A stretch of 64,000 bases of DNA from Mesostigma viride (taxonomy: Eukaryota; Streptophyta; Mesostigmatophyceae; Mesostigmatales; Mesostigmataceae): contig RPFO01000154.1 of assembly GCA_009746045.1 (NCBI GenBank), positions 494,996-558,995 of the forward strand. The letters are read 5' to 3'. Position 1 is the first letter of the stretch, and the number at the start of each line of letters is the position of its first letter. The position numbers were made by a program, and so were the translations under genes. Of this stretch, positions 11,599-22,349 are shown one piece after another. The notes below the pieces were generated by a model. It made no database searches. It was not told the origin of the DNA and saw only the letters and a program-made list of their open reading frames with translations.

Positions 11599-14052
11599 AT
11601 ACCAGCAAGTCCGGGGCACATATACTTGCAAGCCATGCCAGCATGCCCCTGATGGTAGCACACCTAGCCTGCGTGATGGGCTCCTGTAATGCATCTACAA
11701 TCTGCTGTGGATAGTCCTTACCACCCTCCATCCTGATGAACCACGAACCTTTGGCTTGGAACAACGTAGCCTGCATGCCACAGAAGACCATAGGCTCATT
11801 CTCCACCATGTGCTGTATCTTACCCAGCTCAAAACGCTTCTGGATCTTGGCCAAAACAGCCTCAACCCAGTCTGGTGGACCTATAAGATGCAGGTCATCA
11901 CCATGCAGTGAGGCAAAGACAGGAAGGCCATGGTGGGACCCTTGGAACAAACAGGGATCCACTGGAGACACAGAAAACCCACAAGTATTCTTGAAGAATT
12001 TCTCTAGGCTCTTTCTCCAGATAATGGGACTGGACCTGAGACCTTCCAACCCTTTCAGAATTCTCAGGTACCTGGCCTTTATCTCTGCTCTCCATACAGC
12101 AGGTACAGTCACAAAGAAAGGAGGGATATCTCTCCAAGTCTGCCTAGCCTGATCTTGGTCACCCTTGAGAAAAGCCCTCTTGAAATCAATCAGCACAGAG
12201 CTATAGGGCACACCCTTGACCAGAAAAGACAGAAATATACACAGCAGAATCCTCCATGTGTCATGCAGCATCCCTGGAGTATAGAGCTCCTCATCTAACA
12301 ACTGGCCAGTGCCATGATACTCGGTTACAACTGGTCTGACGTGTGGCACCTGGACACCATCTACCTCCTTGAGCTTGAGGACAAACATCAATCTGAGCAG
12401 CTGGTGAACTTCTGGCAGCTCATCCACAGGCTCTGCACAGTTGGAAACTATCCACTCATGCCCAGAAGCAACAAAGCCAAGAGTCCATGCCTTAGCCATC
12501 TTGGGGCTTTGCATCATCTCAACTAGCTGGCGCCAGGGAATAGGACTGTGAGCAGCTATCTGGTACCTGTTTACCCCTAACTGCCGTGGATCAAAGGTGG
12601 TTGGGATGATCAACAGGTCTTCAGCTATGGGCTCCTGACCTTGAGGACCCTCAGCATGCTGACTCTTAACAGCCTTCACCGCCACTGCAAGACCCTGGGA
12701 ATAGTGATATCTTTCAAGGGGGAGGCTGCCTCTACCTTCTAGTGCCAACTCATCAGAGGTCAAAGTAACCCCTGGCATGCACAAGAAATTCTGCCCCAGA
12801 ATGGCAGGCCCCTGATAGCCCTCTACCACACAGAACGTGGTGGGCACCCCTAAGATAGGCACACTCACTTCCCCAAGGATCTTCATGGACACCTTTCCTG
12901 AGAAATCAGACACAGCAAGGCAACTGGGATGGGACATCTGTAAGCCTACAGCATCCTCTTCCCTGATGACAGACACCTGTGAGTTGGTATCTACCTCCAT
13001 TGTAGCTGCCCAGCACGACCCCCACCCCGTGAGCTTGGATACCTTGGGATCATGTTTGCTGCGCATGAGTGCTCGGATGACGTCCGCCATGAGAGGCCCC
13101 CGGGCCTTAGGTGGCTGCCCCGTCCCCTCTGGCCTTGTGACAGTTGCTTCAGCAGCCTCCTCCTGCTCGTCATCTTCCAGCAGGGACAGACCATCATCCA
13201 CCACCAGAGGATTGTTAGCTGCTGCTGCCTGGCTCTGGCCTGGCTCCTCAACCCAGCTGGGAGGGCCTTGCCCGTCTGCAGGCCAGATTGCATGTGGCCT
13301 TCTCTCCTTGACATGAGCCCAGGACAACCTGTACACGTGCCTTGGATCCTTTTCCAAAGCCACCAGGCAAGATCTGTTAGCTTCCTCCACACGAGTGACA
13401 ACCCCATCCTGCCACTTCCCCCGCTTGCCTGGAATAGATGGTTCCTTCCACATCCTGACCTTCAGCCCCACCTGAGGTCTCAGCACATTCCAGTTCTTGT
13501 CCTTACGTCTCAGCTGGGCAAACAATCTGTCTGCCTTCCTAAGACTGGCCTGCACCACGTTCTCAGGTAGTAAGCTATACTGCAGGGCCAGGGGAGAGAC
13601 AGCCACACCATCAAAGTAATAGTTAACCCTGTGGTTCAGCTGCTCTTCTATCCCCTTACACCAGGCTGCCCTCTCTAAGGCAGATGCCACAAGTGGCACT
13701 GACTCTGCTGCTAACACCACTGTCTTCACCTCACGTATGGATCTCTCTACAGCCCCTTGCTGCCCATGACTCTCTCTGGGGACTACTACCAGCTTACAAG
13801 GCAGCTGGTCCTGATGCTTGAGCAAACAGTCAAACTGCAAGTCTGCCTGCACACTCTTGCACACCCCAAAGCCGGGGACCAGGGCCTTCATACCCAACAA
13901 CAAGTGGTGCTCCTGCATACCAGGCAGAATGTCTATCAGCCTATATCTACTGAACCTGTCCACCCCCACCAATATATACAAGCCCCTGATATGCTGGATA
14001 TCCATCTGGATGTCGCCACGCTCCCTAGCAGGCTCCCTAGCATGGGACTGGG
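11564..14052 (-). CDS. Element C pol: integrase, retropepsin-like domain, RT
   Basis: About 830 codons. From the N-terminus: integrase core starting DIQHIRGLYILVGVDRFSRY with later Asp (QADLQFD) and Glu (GAVERSIREVKT); an integrase C-terminal region ending HVYRLSWAHVK; a retropepsin-like domain with VDTNSQVSVI (DTN codons at 12983-12991) and ILGQNFL; then a Copia RT with PHVRPVV, LIDFKRAFLKGD (motif A) and LHGDDLHLIG (motif C, HGDD at 11894-11905). Gene order IN-PR-RT differs from standard Copia PR-IN-RT. The 5' end is at the D insertion; the frame continues at 24371 across D. It stops at 11564, one frame off the RNase H. Confidence 0.9.
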
Positions 14053-14057
14053 GTGGG
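14053..14057. repeat. TSD of element D (GTGGG, left)
   Basis: GTGGG here and again at 24367-24371, directly outside the two D LTRs. The five-base duplication lies in element C pol. Confidence 0.9.
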
Positions 14058-14685
14058 AGTTAATATTGCCTGGCAAGCAATATTATTCTACTAAGCTACT
14101 TGGCTTGTAGAGATTCTACTTCCGGTTACTACAATCCATAAACGGGTTCATTCTGATGAGTATTGCTCGAGATATGAGCAAGATACTGTTATACTACATT
14201 CTACTTGGATTTGGTGATTCTACGGTGGTTCTTCAAGTGACGCGTGGCATACGACGTCTTGTCACAGTGTACGATAGGACATTTAGTCTCCGACACTGCG
14301 GTCTATTCAATGCTATTGATTAGACGTAACAAATAGTGACAGGACTTGTGCGACAGGACACTGATGTGACTATTTATGGATAACGAGTCGAGATCTGCTG
14401 GTCCAGAGTGAAGGACAGCAATATTGTGAGATGATCTGTCCTATCAGTCATCTGGATGTGACTGCGTCACAATTAGTATATAACGAGCAGGATGCTGCCA
14501 CTTGGTAGCACCACTTTCCCTGCACCTGTGTCCTCGCACCTTTGGCGACGCTTCTCACGTGCCTCGTGCATTCTGTGCTGGTAGCCATAACCAGCAACGT
14601 AAACCTATTGATTAATATAACTACTTCCTCTGTAGATATTAATCAGTGCAGGCTGAACCACAGTTCAGCCACAGTTTTGTTAACT
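14058..14685 (+). repeat. Element D 5' LTR
   Basis: Starts AGTTAATATT and ends TTTTGTTAACT, a six-base inverted terminal match AGTTAA/TTAACT in place of TG..CA. A stem-loop TAATATTGC/GCAATATTA with a 7-base loop lies at its start. A TATATAA at 14477-14483 follows an inverted GTGAC..GTCAC at about 14458-14470 and is the likely promoter core. Confidence 0.95.
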
Positions 14686-14731
14686 CGAATTACAATCGAG
14701 TTCGTAATCTACTGATTACGGCATTGATTTC

Positions 14732-14750
14732 TGGTGTCGGCAAATTTTAC
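14732..14750 (+). promoter_or_regulatory. Candidate primer binding site of element D
   Basis: TGGTGTCGGCAAATTTTA would pair with a tRNA 3' end ending in CCA. It lies 46 bases inside the LTR, farther than usual, so the call is weak. In C a similar TGG-initial site (27448-27461, minus strand) lies 8 bases inside the LTR. Confidence 0.35.
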
Positions 14751-15330
14751 GGTGTTTTCCATTATATCGGGAAACACGCGTGAATATCGTGAGCCATCTC
14801 CAGAGCGTGCATCGGCTCCGTCGTCTTCAGGCTTTAATTTCAACGTTCAACGGACGGCATCGACTGCTGCGCTGCATTCGCGTGTTGCTCAACCTTCGCT
14901 GTCTCAAGCGCTCGTCAGCCGGCCGCCAGTTTCTAACGATCTGCATCAGTTCGTCGACGACCTTACTCAAGATTTGGAAATCCTGTCGGAAAATTCCCAT
15001 ATTTTCCGAAGGCTTGCAGCGTCGGGATCAGGCGAACAAGCTCAAGTAATTTCGGCGCTTCGCACCTACGGCTTGGGTGTTCTGGCGTTGGCGACAGCGT
15101 GGTCTGGAATTTCGGCGACTCTTCCGGCTGTCGCAGTTCCGATTAGCAACAACGGGTGGGCGTCGTCAGTCGACGGTATCATAAACGTTGCTGCTTCGAT
15201 CCAGCGGCAATCAAACGCTGAGGAGCCAGGTGAAAATAACGAGGGGCTTCCTGATTTATATCCGGGTATTGTGCAGCAGATTTTGGATAACGTATTGCAG
15301 CATCCGCGCGACGATATGCGGCTGGATTAA
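14734..15330 (+). CDS. Element D ORF0, extra ORF before gag
   Basis: Open frame of 198 codons between the LTR and gag, unlike any retroelement protein I recognise. It begins after a stop at 14725 and has no ATG until its last residues, so translation would need a non-AUG start (GTG codon at 14734) or splicing; alternatively the start was lost. Composition: a Ser/Pro-rich N-terminus, then a helical segment rich in Leu/Ala (DLTQDLEILSE.., TYGLGVLALATAWSG) and a short acidic tail. Element C has a longer ORF in the same position; a shared helical segment followed by a W-x-S-S motif (GWASSVDGI in D, SPWSSQEVV in C) hints at homology. No signal peptide seen. Confidence 0.55.
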   Translation: MSANFTVFSIISGNTREYREPSPERASAPSSSGFNFNVQRTASTAALHSRVAQPSLSQALVSRPPVSNDLHQFVDDLTQDLEILSENSHIFRRLAASGSGEQAQVISALRTYGLGVLALATAWSGISATLPAVAVPISNNGWASSVDGIINVAASIQRQSNAEEPGENNEGLPDLYPGIVQQILDNVLQHPRDDMRLD

Positions 15331-15482
15331 ATTTTCTGTTATAATTAACAGTCAATTAATTCAGGAAATTTTTTTTTTCTTGGTTCCAGAGCTTAAGGGA
15401 TTAATTTATTAATTCCCCAGCTGTATTCTTTCTTCGGCATCGGCACCGGCATCGGCAGTTGTCACCTGCATTCGCAGCGACC

Positions 15483-16507
15483 ATGCAGGGTTTGGAAGAC
15501 GGCGAGATACGCGACGAACGGGTACTGCGGGGTCAGAATTTTAAAAAGAGCAGCCCCGCAGAGCCAAGGCCCAGGAGGGCTTTGCTATTCTTAACCAGCT
15601 TCCCAGTCTCAAGGAGCACTGGACTGTTAAGGATAAGGATATCACTATTAGGCACCTTAAGGGATATAAGGGCTTGTATAATGGTAACAATCCTCTGCAG
15701 GTGCTGTGTATGTCTCAGTACCTTCTTAAGTGTCCCAAGAAGGTGCAGAAGTATGTAAATGACAAGTTTGAGGATGGAGATTCCTGGGAGGTTTTTATAG
15801 CTGAGTTTGAGGTGTTCCTAGATGATAAGAGGGCTAGTGATGGCTCCTTTTGGAAGAAGGAGTACATTGATTTCAAGGCTGAGGGCCTGATTCTGCAGGC
15901 ATTTGAGGATTTTCAGGAGCTGAGGCACAATTGTGCTGGCAAGGGGTATGTAGTGTCAGATGAGATTGCCATGGATGATTTCCTAGGTAGCCTGGGATTG
16001 GATGAGGTCACCTTGGATAACCTGCAGGTGCACATGCGTACATGCACCACCTGGGCTGCTATGGTGGCCAAGATCAAGGATTATTTCAGGGGCAAGTATG
16101 TGGGAGGCAAGAAGGAGGCAGACAAGGCCAGGGAGAAGCAGAAGGAGAAGGAAAAGGTGGAGGGGGCAGCCGCAGCAGGGGTCAGTGTGCCCAAGGTCAA
16201 GGGCAACCAATGGGGGGGGCAGCCCTCCAACGGTTATGGCCCACCAAGGTCAGGGCCTTCCAAGCGTGGGGGCTTCCAGGCCAATGGCTTCAGTGGCTTC
16301 AAGCGTCGTGGAGGTCCTTCCCAGGAGCAGCCAGCGGCTCAGCGTCCCAGATTTGATTTTAACAGGGTGGGGTCCCAGCGGGGACCACCTGGGGTTGGGA
16401 CACCTCGTATCACATGTTATTTCTGCCAACAGCAGGGCCACATCCGTAAGGACTGCCCTCGCTGGCGTAGGCAAAGGGGCCAAGGGGGGCATAACAACCC
16501 AACCTGA
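15483..16507 (+). pseudogene. Element D gag, frameshifted near the N-terminus
   Basis: Main frame from about 15545 to the TGA at 16507 contains a helical capsid-like region and a CCHC zinc knuckle (CYFCQQQGHIRKDC) preceded by a basic Gly/Arg/Pro-rich stretch, the usual nucleocapsid layout. The most plausible ATG, at 15483 (MQGLEDGE), is in another frame; the frames cross near 15560-15575, where one base is gained or lost, and the main frame has a TAA upstream. Either gag is broken by an indel or the true start lies downstream. Pol begins in the -1 frame after 16563. Confidence 0.8.
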
Positions 16508-16563
16508 CAGGCTCAGCCTTCCCTGGGCTTGCTAGGGTCCGCCAGGGAGGGGGCTAAGAGTGA

Positions 16564-18341
16564 CCCCCCCATTACTCTGGATGGACTGAAGTTGATTTGC
16601 TCCCTGCACAGGTTGAGAGTCTCCCACTTAAGGTTGAGAGTCTCCCTGCACAGGTTGAGAGTGCATCCATGGAGGAAGAACACAATGGGGTAGTGACTGG
16701 GTCTTCCCACGTCACCATGGTGAAAGCAGTTACCACAAGGCAACAACGTTCCCACATGGCTCTTGGAGGTAGTTTGCGTACTCCTTCAATGTTGGAGCGT
16801 GGAAGTCCTGCCTTAGGGCAGGAAGCTCCTCTAGAGGAGGAGGGTGAGGCTGATGGCCTGAATGATGCAATGGGGAGCATGGTTGTAAGTGAGCGTGCTG
16901 TTCCAAGCACCTCACCTGTATTTAATAAAATGTCTCTTGTGTCAAACATTGCATTGAGATTGCATCACATGTTTGGTCATGCTGCCCAGGCACTCCAGTT
17001 TGCAAGGAGGCTGGGAGGGACATCTTTGTTTAATGCAGTAAAACAGGTTGCTGAGGCTTGTTCCTGTAGGCTGGTTGCTCCCAAGCCTAAGAAGTCTCAT
17101 GTCAGACAACCTGTGTTGCAGCCTGGATATGTACAATGTGATATCCAAGAAATCAGGAAACTGATTTTGTTGGTTGGTGTTGACAGATATACCAAGTACA
17201 AGGTGCTGGAGCTGTTGCAAGACAAGTCTAAGCCATGTTTGGTGGCTGGGCTCCAGGCTATCAGATCCAGAATGAAACCAGTGATCCAGCTGCAGTGTGA
17301 TTTAGAATTTGAGTGCTGCATGGGGAATGAAGACCTCCCTGAGTTATTTGTTGTACACAGGGAGTCCCATGGCAGTCAAGGCGTGGTGGAGAGGACAATC
17401 AGAGAACTCAAGACTATTCTGCTGACGGAGAAGAAGATTCCAAGATTGGTTCCAGCTATTATCAAGACGGCCTGGTTAAGGTCAGTTGAGGACAGATTGA
17501 ATGTCAGGGCATCCATGTATGTTGGAGAGGTCCCTGTGACTCCATTATCATTGCATCTTCGGGAGCTCCCTACTGAGGTTGAGCAAGCCTGGAAAGATAG
17601 CCTTATGTTCAAGTTTGCCAAGTTGAGGCAGAAAGACAAGGGCTGGAGTGTTCTGAAACCTGTTGTTGGCCAGAGGGTAATTGTGTGGAAAGAGCCCAAG
17701 CTTGCAGGCAAGCGTGGTAGCTGGCACCCTGGAGTAGTGACCAGGGTGGAACTAGCTGGGCACAAGTGCTGGGTGAAGATGGAGGATCCTCCCCAGAATG
17801 TGCACCGTCTGTCGTGGTCATATGTACGTCTAAGGGGTGCTGAAGCAGAGGCAGTAACTCCTGATGTGACAACCTTGCCAGTTGGTCATGACGTCATCCC
17901 TGATCATCACGTTCCGGCTGGAAGTAATCCCCAGGTAAGTCCTGGCCAGACCCCTGGACCGGTTAACTTTCCAGATTTAGAGCAGGCAGATGTGGTCCCC
18001 TCTAGCCTCACTAAGCATAGAGGTGTGGGCCTGAAAGATGTGGTGCTGGCTATGCAAAAAGCCAAGCAAAAGCCTCGGGTGTCCAAGCTCAGCCAGTTGG
18101 GGGAGTCCGAGTGCACTGCACTAGAAGTAGATACCAATGCAGAGGTCTCCATCATGGGGTCTCAGCATACAGGGCAGCGGCAGATTGGCGAGTCTAGCTG
18201 TTCCTGGGTGTCTGACTTTAGTGGCAGGGTTCATATGAAAGTGGTAGGAGAAATCATCTTGCCATTTATGGGTGTAGATGTTTCCTTCCTAGTGCTAGCA
18301 GATTACGATGGCCCTATCATTTTGGGTCAGAATTTTCTTTG
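16564..18341 (+). CDS. Element D pol part 1: pre-integrase, integrase, start of PR-like domain
   Basis: Open from the stop at 16561; first ATG 16669. A threefold GGTTGAGAGT repeat lies at 16610-16660. Then a GAG-pre-integrase zinc-binding region (LHHMFGHAAQ..EACSC, positions about 16955-17070), an integrase core (CDIQEI..LVGVDRY, QCDLEFE, VVERTIRELK, about 17130-17420), an integrase C-terminal region ending HRLSWSYV (about 17815), and a retropepsin-like motif ALEVDTNAEVSIM (DTN at 18130-18138) with IILGQNFLC just before the insertion of E at 18342. No protease motif is visible before the integrase. The frame resumes at 19241. Confidence 0.9.
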
Positions 18342-19235
18342 TGTCAAAAATCCTAATAATGCGTCAACGAATGAGCTCAAATGTTGCGGCACAACTCATT
18401 TCATTAATACAATAAAAGACGCATGTATAGAATTTAAGGACCGTGACCGGTGTCCATTGCCAAGCCACAAGGCAACTGGCCCACCATCAGGTAACGTGAA
18501 AAGGTGCACGCCGACCTCTTAAACAATGTAGCCGCCATCAATTATATGCGCCGGCAGGGTAAAATGGCTTCATCATGGTCACAAGAATGTCGTTCAAAGT
18601 CGTCTCAAAGGTGGGGAACTTTCCCTCCCGATACCATGTCAAAAATCCTAATAATGCGTCAACGAATGAGCTCAAATGTTGCGGCACAACTCATTTCATT
18701 AATACAATAAAAGACGCATATATAGAATTTAAGGACTGTGACCGGTGTCCATTGCCAAGCCACAAGGCAACTGGCCCACCATCAGGTAACGTGAAAAGGT
18801 GCACGCCGACCTCTTAAACAATGTCCAATGTCGGCTGCACACATTATCCCTACGTTAACTTAACACATAAAGTGTCTCGACTTGAACAACTGGCACACAA
18901 AATCCACTAGGCAATGATGCGAATATTCGGCACCAATATTCGACCCCACTATTGCGCGGCGCTAGGAGTTAGCCACCGCCAAATGGCACGAGATACTCAC
19001 GCCCTACAAGCCGTACCATGCAACCACAGGGTAGAGCCGAATTAATCCTAACTTCGGCACCTAATATCTTTGTGCATACTCAACTGTCCGTCATAAGAAA
19101 AGTACCGCCGGAAAGAACACGGCAAGCCCTACTCAGCCCTAATAATATCCTTGGCCAGAAAATACAGAAGATTGGCCACAACATAACATAGGCTGGCAAA
19201 CGGGCACATCCAGGGTTTATACTAAAACCCTGACA
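18342..19235 (+). mobile_element. Element E: solo LTR with internal duplication, 894 bp
   Basis: Begins TGTCA and ends TGACA, flanked by CTTTG on both sides (18337-18341 and 19236-19240), as expected for an LTR left by recombination between two LTRs. No coding sequence of its own. A 188 bp block at 18342-18529 recurs at 18637-18824 with two differences, so the LTR carries an internal duplication offset by 295 bp. Orientation unknown; the strand given follows the host element. Removing E with one TSD (899 bases) brings 18341 and 19241 into the same frame. Confidence 0.85.
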
Positions 19236-19240
19236 CTTTG

Positions 19241-20815
19241 CACCCCTGGAGTTGTGGTTGTATCTCATAGCCTTATTCGTAAGGGTTGGGGTAGCATTCC
19301 ACTGACTAACTTCAGGGCCCTGAATCTTAATTTTTTCTCTGTGAAAGCGATCAAGAATGTGCAGTGGCCTGAGGATCAGATTCCTGTGGCTTCCAGTCTT
19401 GTGATGCCAGCTGCTCTTCACCCTAGCAGTATTGGTATTACTAAGAGATCACTGGCTGCTCATTCTCCTCTTAGCTATGATCAGCTTGTCCAGGAAATGA
19501 GTTCTCCTCTGATGTTTGAGGCCTGGAGGCTAGCATTTGCCAAGGCTCTAGAGGAGTGGTTGCAGTTTGACTGCTGTCAGCCTGTGAATGAAGTTCCTCC
19601 ATACAGTACACGGTTGAAGCTCAGATTCGTTATCAAGCGGAAGGAGGTAGAGGGGGTGTCTATTCCCCATGTGCGTCCAGTTCTTAATGAATACCGTGGT
19701 ACTGGGGATCTTCTGGGCGAGGAGTTGTATACACCTGGGATGCTACATGATACATGGCGTATTTTATTATGCCTGTATGTCGGTATGCTGAACCAGGGTG
19801 CTGATATGTCTTCAGTTCTGCTAGATTTCAAGAGAGCATTTCTGAAGGGTGATCCCAGTGTGGCTCAGCAGGTGTGGCATTGTGAAACTCCATTTCATGT
19901 GCCAGTTCCTGTAGCCTGGCAGGCAGAGCTCCAGTCTAGCTACCTGCTGATTCTGAAGGGTCTAGAAGGTCTCAGGTCCAGTCCCATCATTTGGAGGCTC
20001 ACCTTGGAAGACTTCTTGACTAAACACTGTGGGTTGAAGGTGTCATCTGTGGACCCATGTTTATTGCTGGGTAGGTGGCATGATTTACCTGTGTATGCTA
20101 GCCTGCATGGTGATGACTTGCACTTGATTGCTCCCACTAAGTGGTTGAGTCAGTTTGTGCCCATCATTAATGATGCATTTCCTTTGGGAAAAGAATTGTG
20201 GCAGAAGCCTGGAGAGGCTGTCACGTTCTGTGGAATGCAGGCTACATTGGTTCAGGAAGGGAGTCAGTGGCTGATTAAGCTGCAGGCGGGCAATGACTAC
20301 AAGAGTACCATTCTTCAATCTGTTCCAGAGGTCATGACGTCATCCATTGCACCTGAGCTGAAAGGCAAGTTGGCCTGGTATGGCAGCATTTGTGGACCTG
20401 ACATGATGGTCCATAGCAGATCCCCTGATGATGTACTAATCCTGGAGGAGCCTTCCCAGATTATTGCACATGTTAACAAGTCTCCTGGTATTACTTTAGC
20501 TGGGATTGATTTGTCTTTGCCATTTTCCTTGGATATCTATGTTGATAGCTCCATGGATAGCAGGCAAGTTTCTAAGGTCAGAGGCAGGTCAGCTGGCTTG
20601 TTTGTGCTTCAGCAACATAGGCCTAGTCTTGTGGCCTGGTACAGTCGTCTTCAAAGAAGGGTTGCTGTGAGTTCAGATGTCTCTGAGTGCAGAGCCATTT
20701 GTGAAGGGATTCAGTCCAGTTTGTACATCAAGGAGCTGTTGCTAGCTATGGCTTCAGTGACTCCTCATACTCTTCAGCTGGAAACCTTGATCCTTTCAGA
20801 TAACATGGGCATGGT
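19241..20815 (+). CDS. Element D pol part 2: end of PR-like domain, RT, start of RNase H
   Basis: Continues the frame of part 1. RT landmarks: HVRPVLNEY, LLDFKRAFLKGD (motif A), SSPIIW, LHGDDLHLI (HGDD codons at 20106-20117, replacing the Copia YVDD), FCGMQATL. RNase H begins with YVDSSMDSRQVSKVRG, followed by SSDVSECRAICEG, and is cut by LINE F after SDNMGMV. Gives DNA synthesis on the element RNA. C has the same HGDD, so it is a feature of the lineage. Confidence 0.92.
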
Positions 20816-20985
20816 ATGGCTGATAACACGGCGGTATGGCTGACGGCGGAGCTCAGATCTTTTACGTCTGAGCCCCAAATTCGGTCAGACCATTTGCATT
20901 CGATGCGCTTTTTTCAGCCGCACACGCCAGTATAATCGGTTACGGCTGAAACGCAGTATTGCCAAAGTTACGCACGTGACCAGCT

Positions 20986-22349
20986 ATGACGACTACTACC
21001 AAAGCAAAACGAGGGCTGGAAAAGGAGCTGGCACAGCTTCCCAGCGCCCAGCCCAACCCTCTCGCCCTCGCCATTGTTCAGCCGACAGGCTTACCCGCCA
21101 AACCCTCGCCAAGCGCCTCGCCTGAGCCCAAGAAACCCTGCCACGATCGAAAATGGAGCGAGTTCCTCCCCGGCGACCGACGATTCTCCCTCACCGTGTG
21201 GCAAGAGTTGTCGCCGCCGGAATGCATTGAGGTTCTCCAGTTCCTCGAACAGGAGCGGAAGCTCTTCGTGCCCAGGAAGGGGGCGGCTATCGACTACAAT
21301 GGAGACATGTCCTGGCTCTATGCTTTGAACGAAGTACAACAACGCCTGATTATCTTGACCAGCCAATTCCAGATCCGCCTCGGCGACATCACCAGAACGC
21401 TCCGCACCCCAGCCCCCGCACAGCCGGCAGCCCCATCGGCTTCCTCCCTCGGCAAGGATGACATCCGCGCAGTGCTGGAGGAGCACGTGACCTGGCCGCT
21501 GGCCGAGCAGCTGACATCGCTGAACACCACGCTCAACAAGGTCGAGGCCCGGGTCTCCAACGTGGAAACCAAGGTCGTCCACAAGCTACAACCCCAGTTC
21601 ACGGCGCTACACACCACGGCCCAGGCTTCGGAAACGCATGCTGCACTTGTCTCTCGCCTTAACCAGGTGGAGGGCAAGTGTGGCGTGCTCCTGAAGAAGC
21701 TTGAGGCCATCACCGCCCACACCGAGGCCCTGGCCACACAGGTCCCCAAGATAGCGGAGCAGACGGCCACCATTGCATCCCAGCCACCCCGGCAGGATGC
21801 TGGCGACCTCCCGCCGCTCTCCTACGCGGACCTGCTGCGGTCAGCGACCGCCTCCACCACCGACGCCATCGCCACAAAGCTCCAGGAGCTGGAGGACCAC
21901 CGCCAGGCCCAGCAACGGGAGGTCACCGACCGCGCTCGCCGCGAGTGCCGAGTGGTGCTACGTCGCTTCCCCCAGAAGCCAGGTGAGACGTCAACCTCTC
22001 TTGCTGACGAGCTCAAGAACCAGCTTCTTACCCTCATGGGCCTGGTAGGTGAGGTAGAACTGCGTGGGTGCCACCGCCTTCCCCACTCACGGGACAAGGC
22101 GGCCCCCCACCAGTCCTACTCACCTTCCCCTCCCCTGAGGATAAGCAGCGGTTCCTCTCTCGTCGCAAGCGGTTGCACGACCTCACCTGGACGCTGGATG
22201 ACGACCTCACCCCCGCTCAGCAACAGCAGCGACGCGACCTGTGGCCGGAATACCTCCGCCATAAGCAGGACCCCCAGAAGCCCAAGGTGTACTGGAGGGG
22301 CGGGGACCTGATGATCAACCACAAGATGTGGACGCCCCCAGCGGGCTAG
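20986..22349 (+). pseudogene. Element F ORF1p (L1 ORF1-like), one frameshift
   Basis: ATG at 20986. N-terminus is Pro/Ala-rich. Residues about 45-135 form a region (WSEFLPGDRRFSL.., ending QIRLGDITRTL) I do not recognise. Residues about 160-300 are a long heptad-rich coiled coil, expected to trimerise. Then LSYADLL, and an RRM-like domain starting ECRVVLRRF. The frame is lost near 22085-22100 and continues one frame over with PPPVLLTF, DDDLTPAQQQQRRDLWPEYL and KVYWRGGDL, the L1 ORF1 C-terminal domain, stopping at 22349. Function: RNA-binding chaperone of the LINE RNP. The lesion is beside a C run and may be recent or a sequencing error. Confidence 0.85.

Noticed and set aside
14058-14090. Rolling-circle origin of geminivirus type at the D LTR start (TAATATT stem-loop)
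   Set aside because: TAATATTGC lies in the stem and not in the loop, and lacks the TAATATTAC nonamer; the position is explained as an LTR end.
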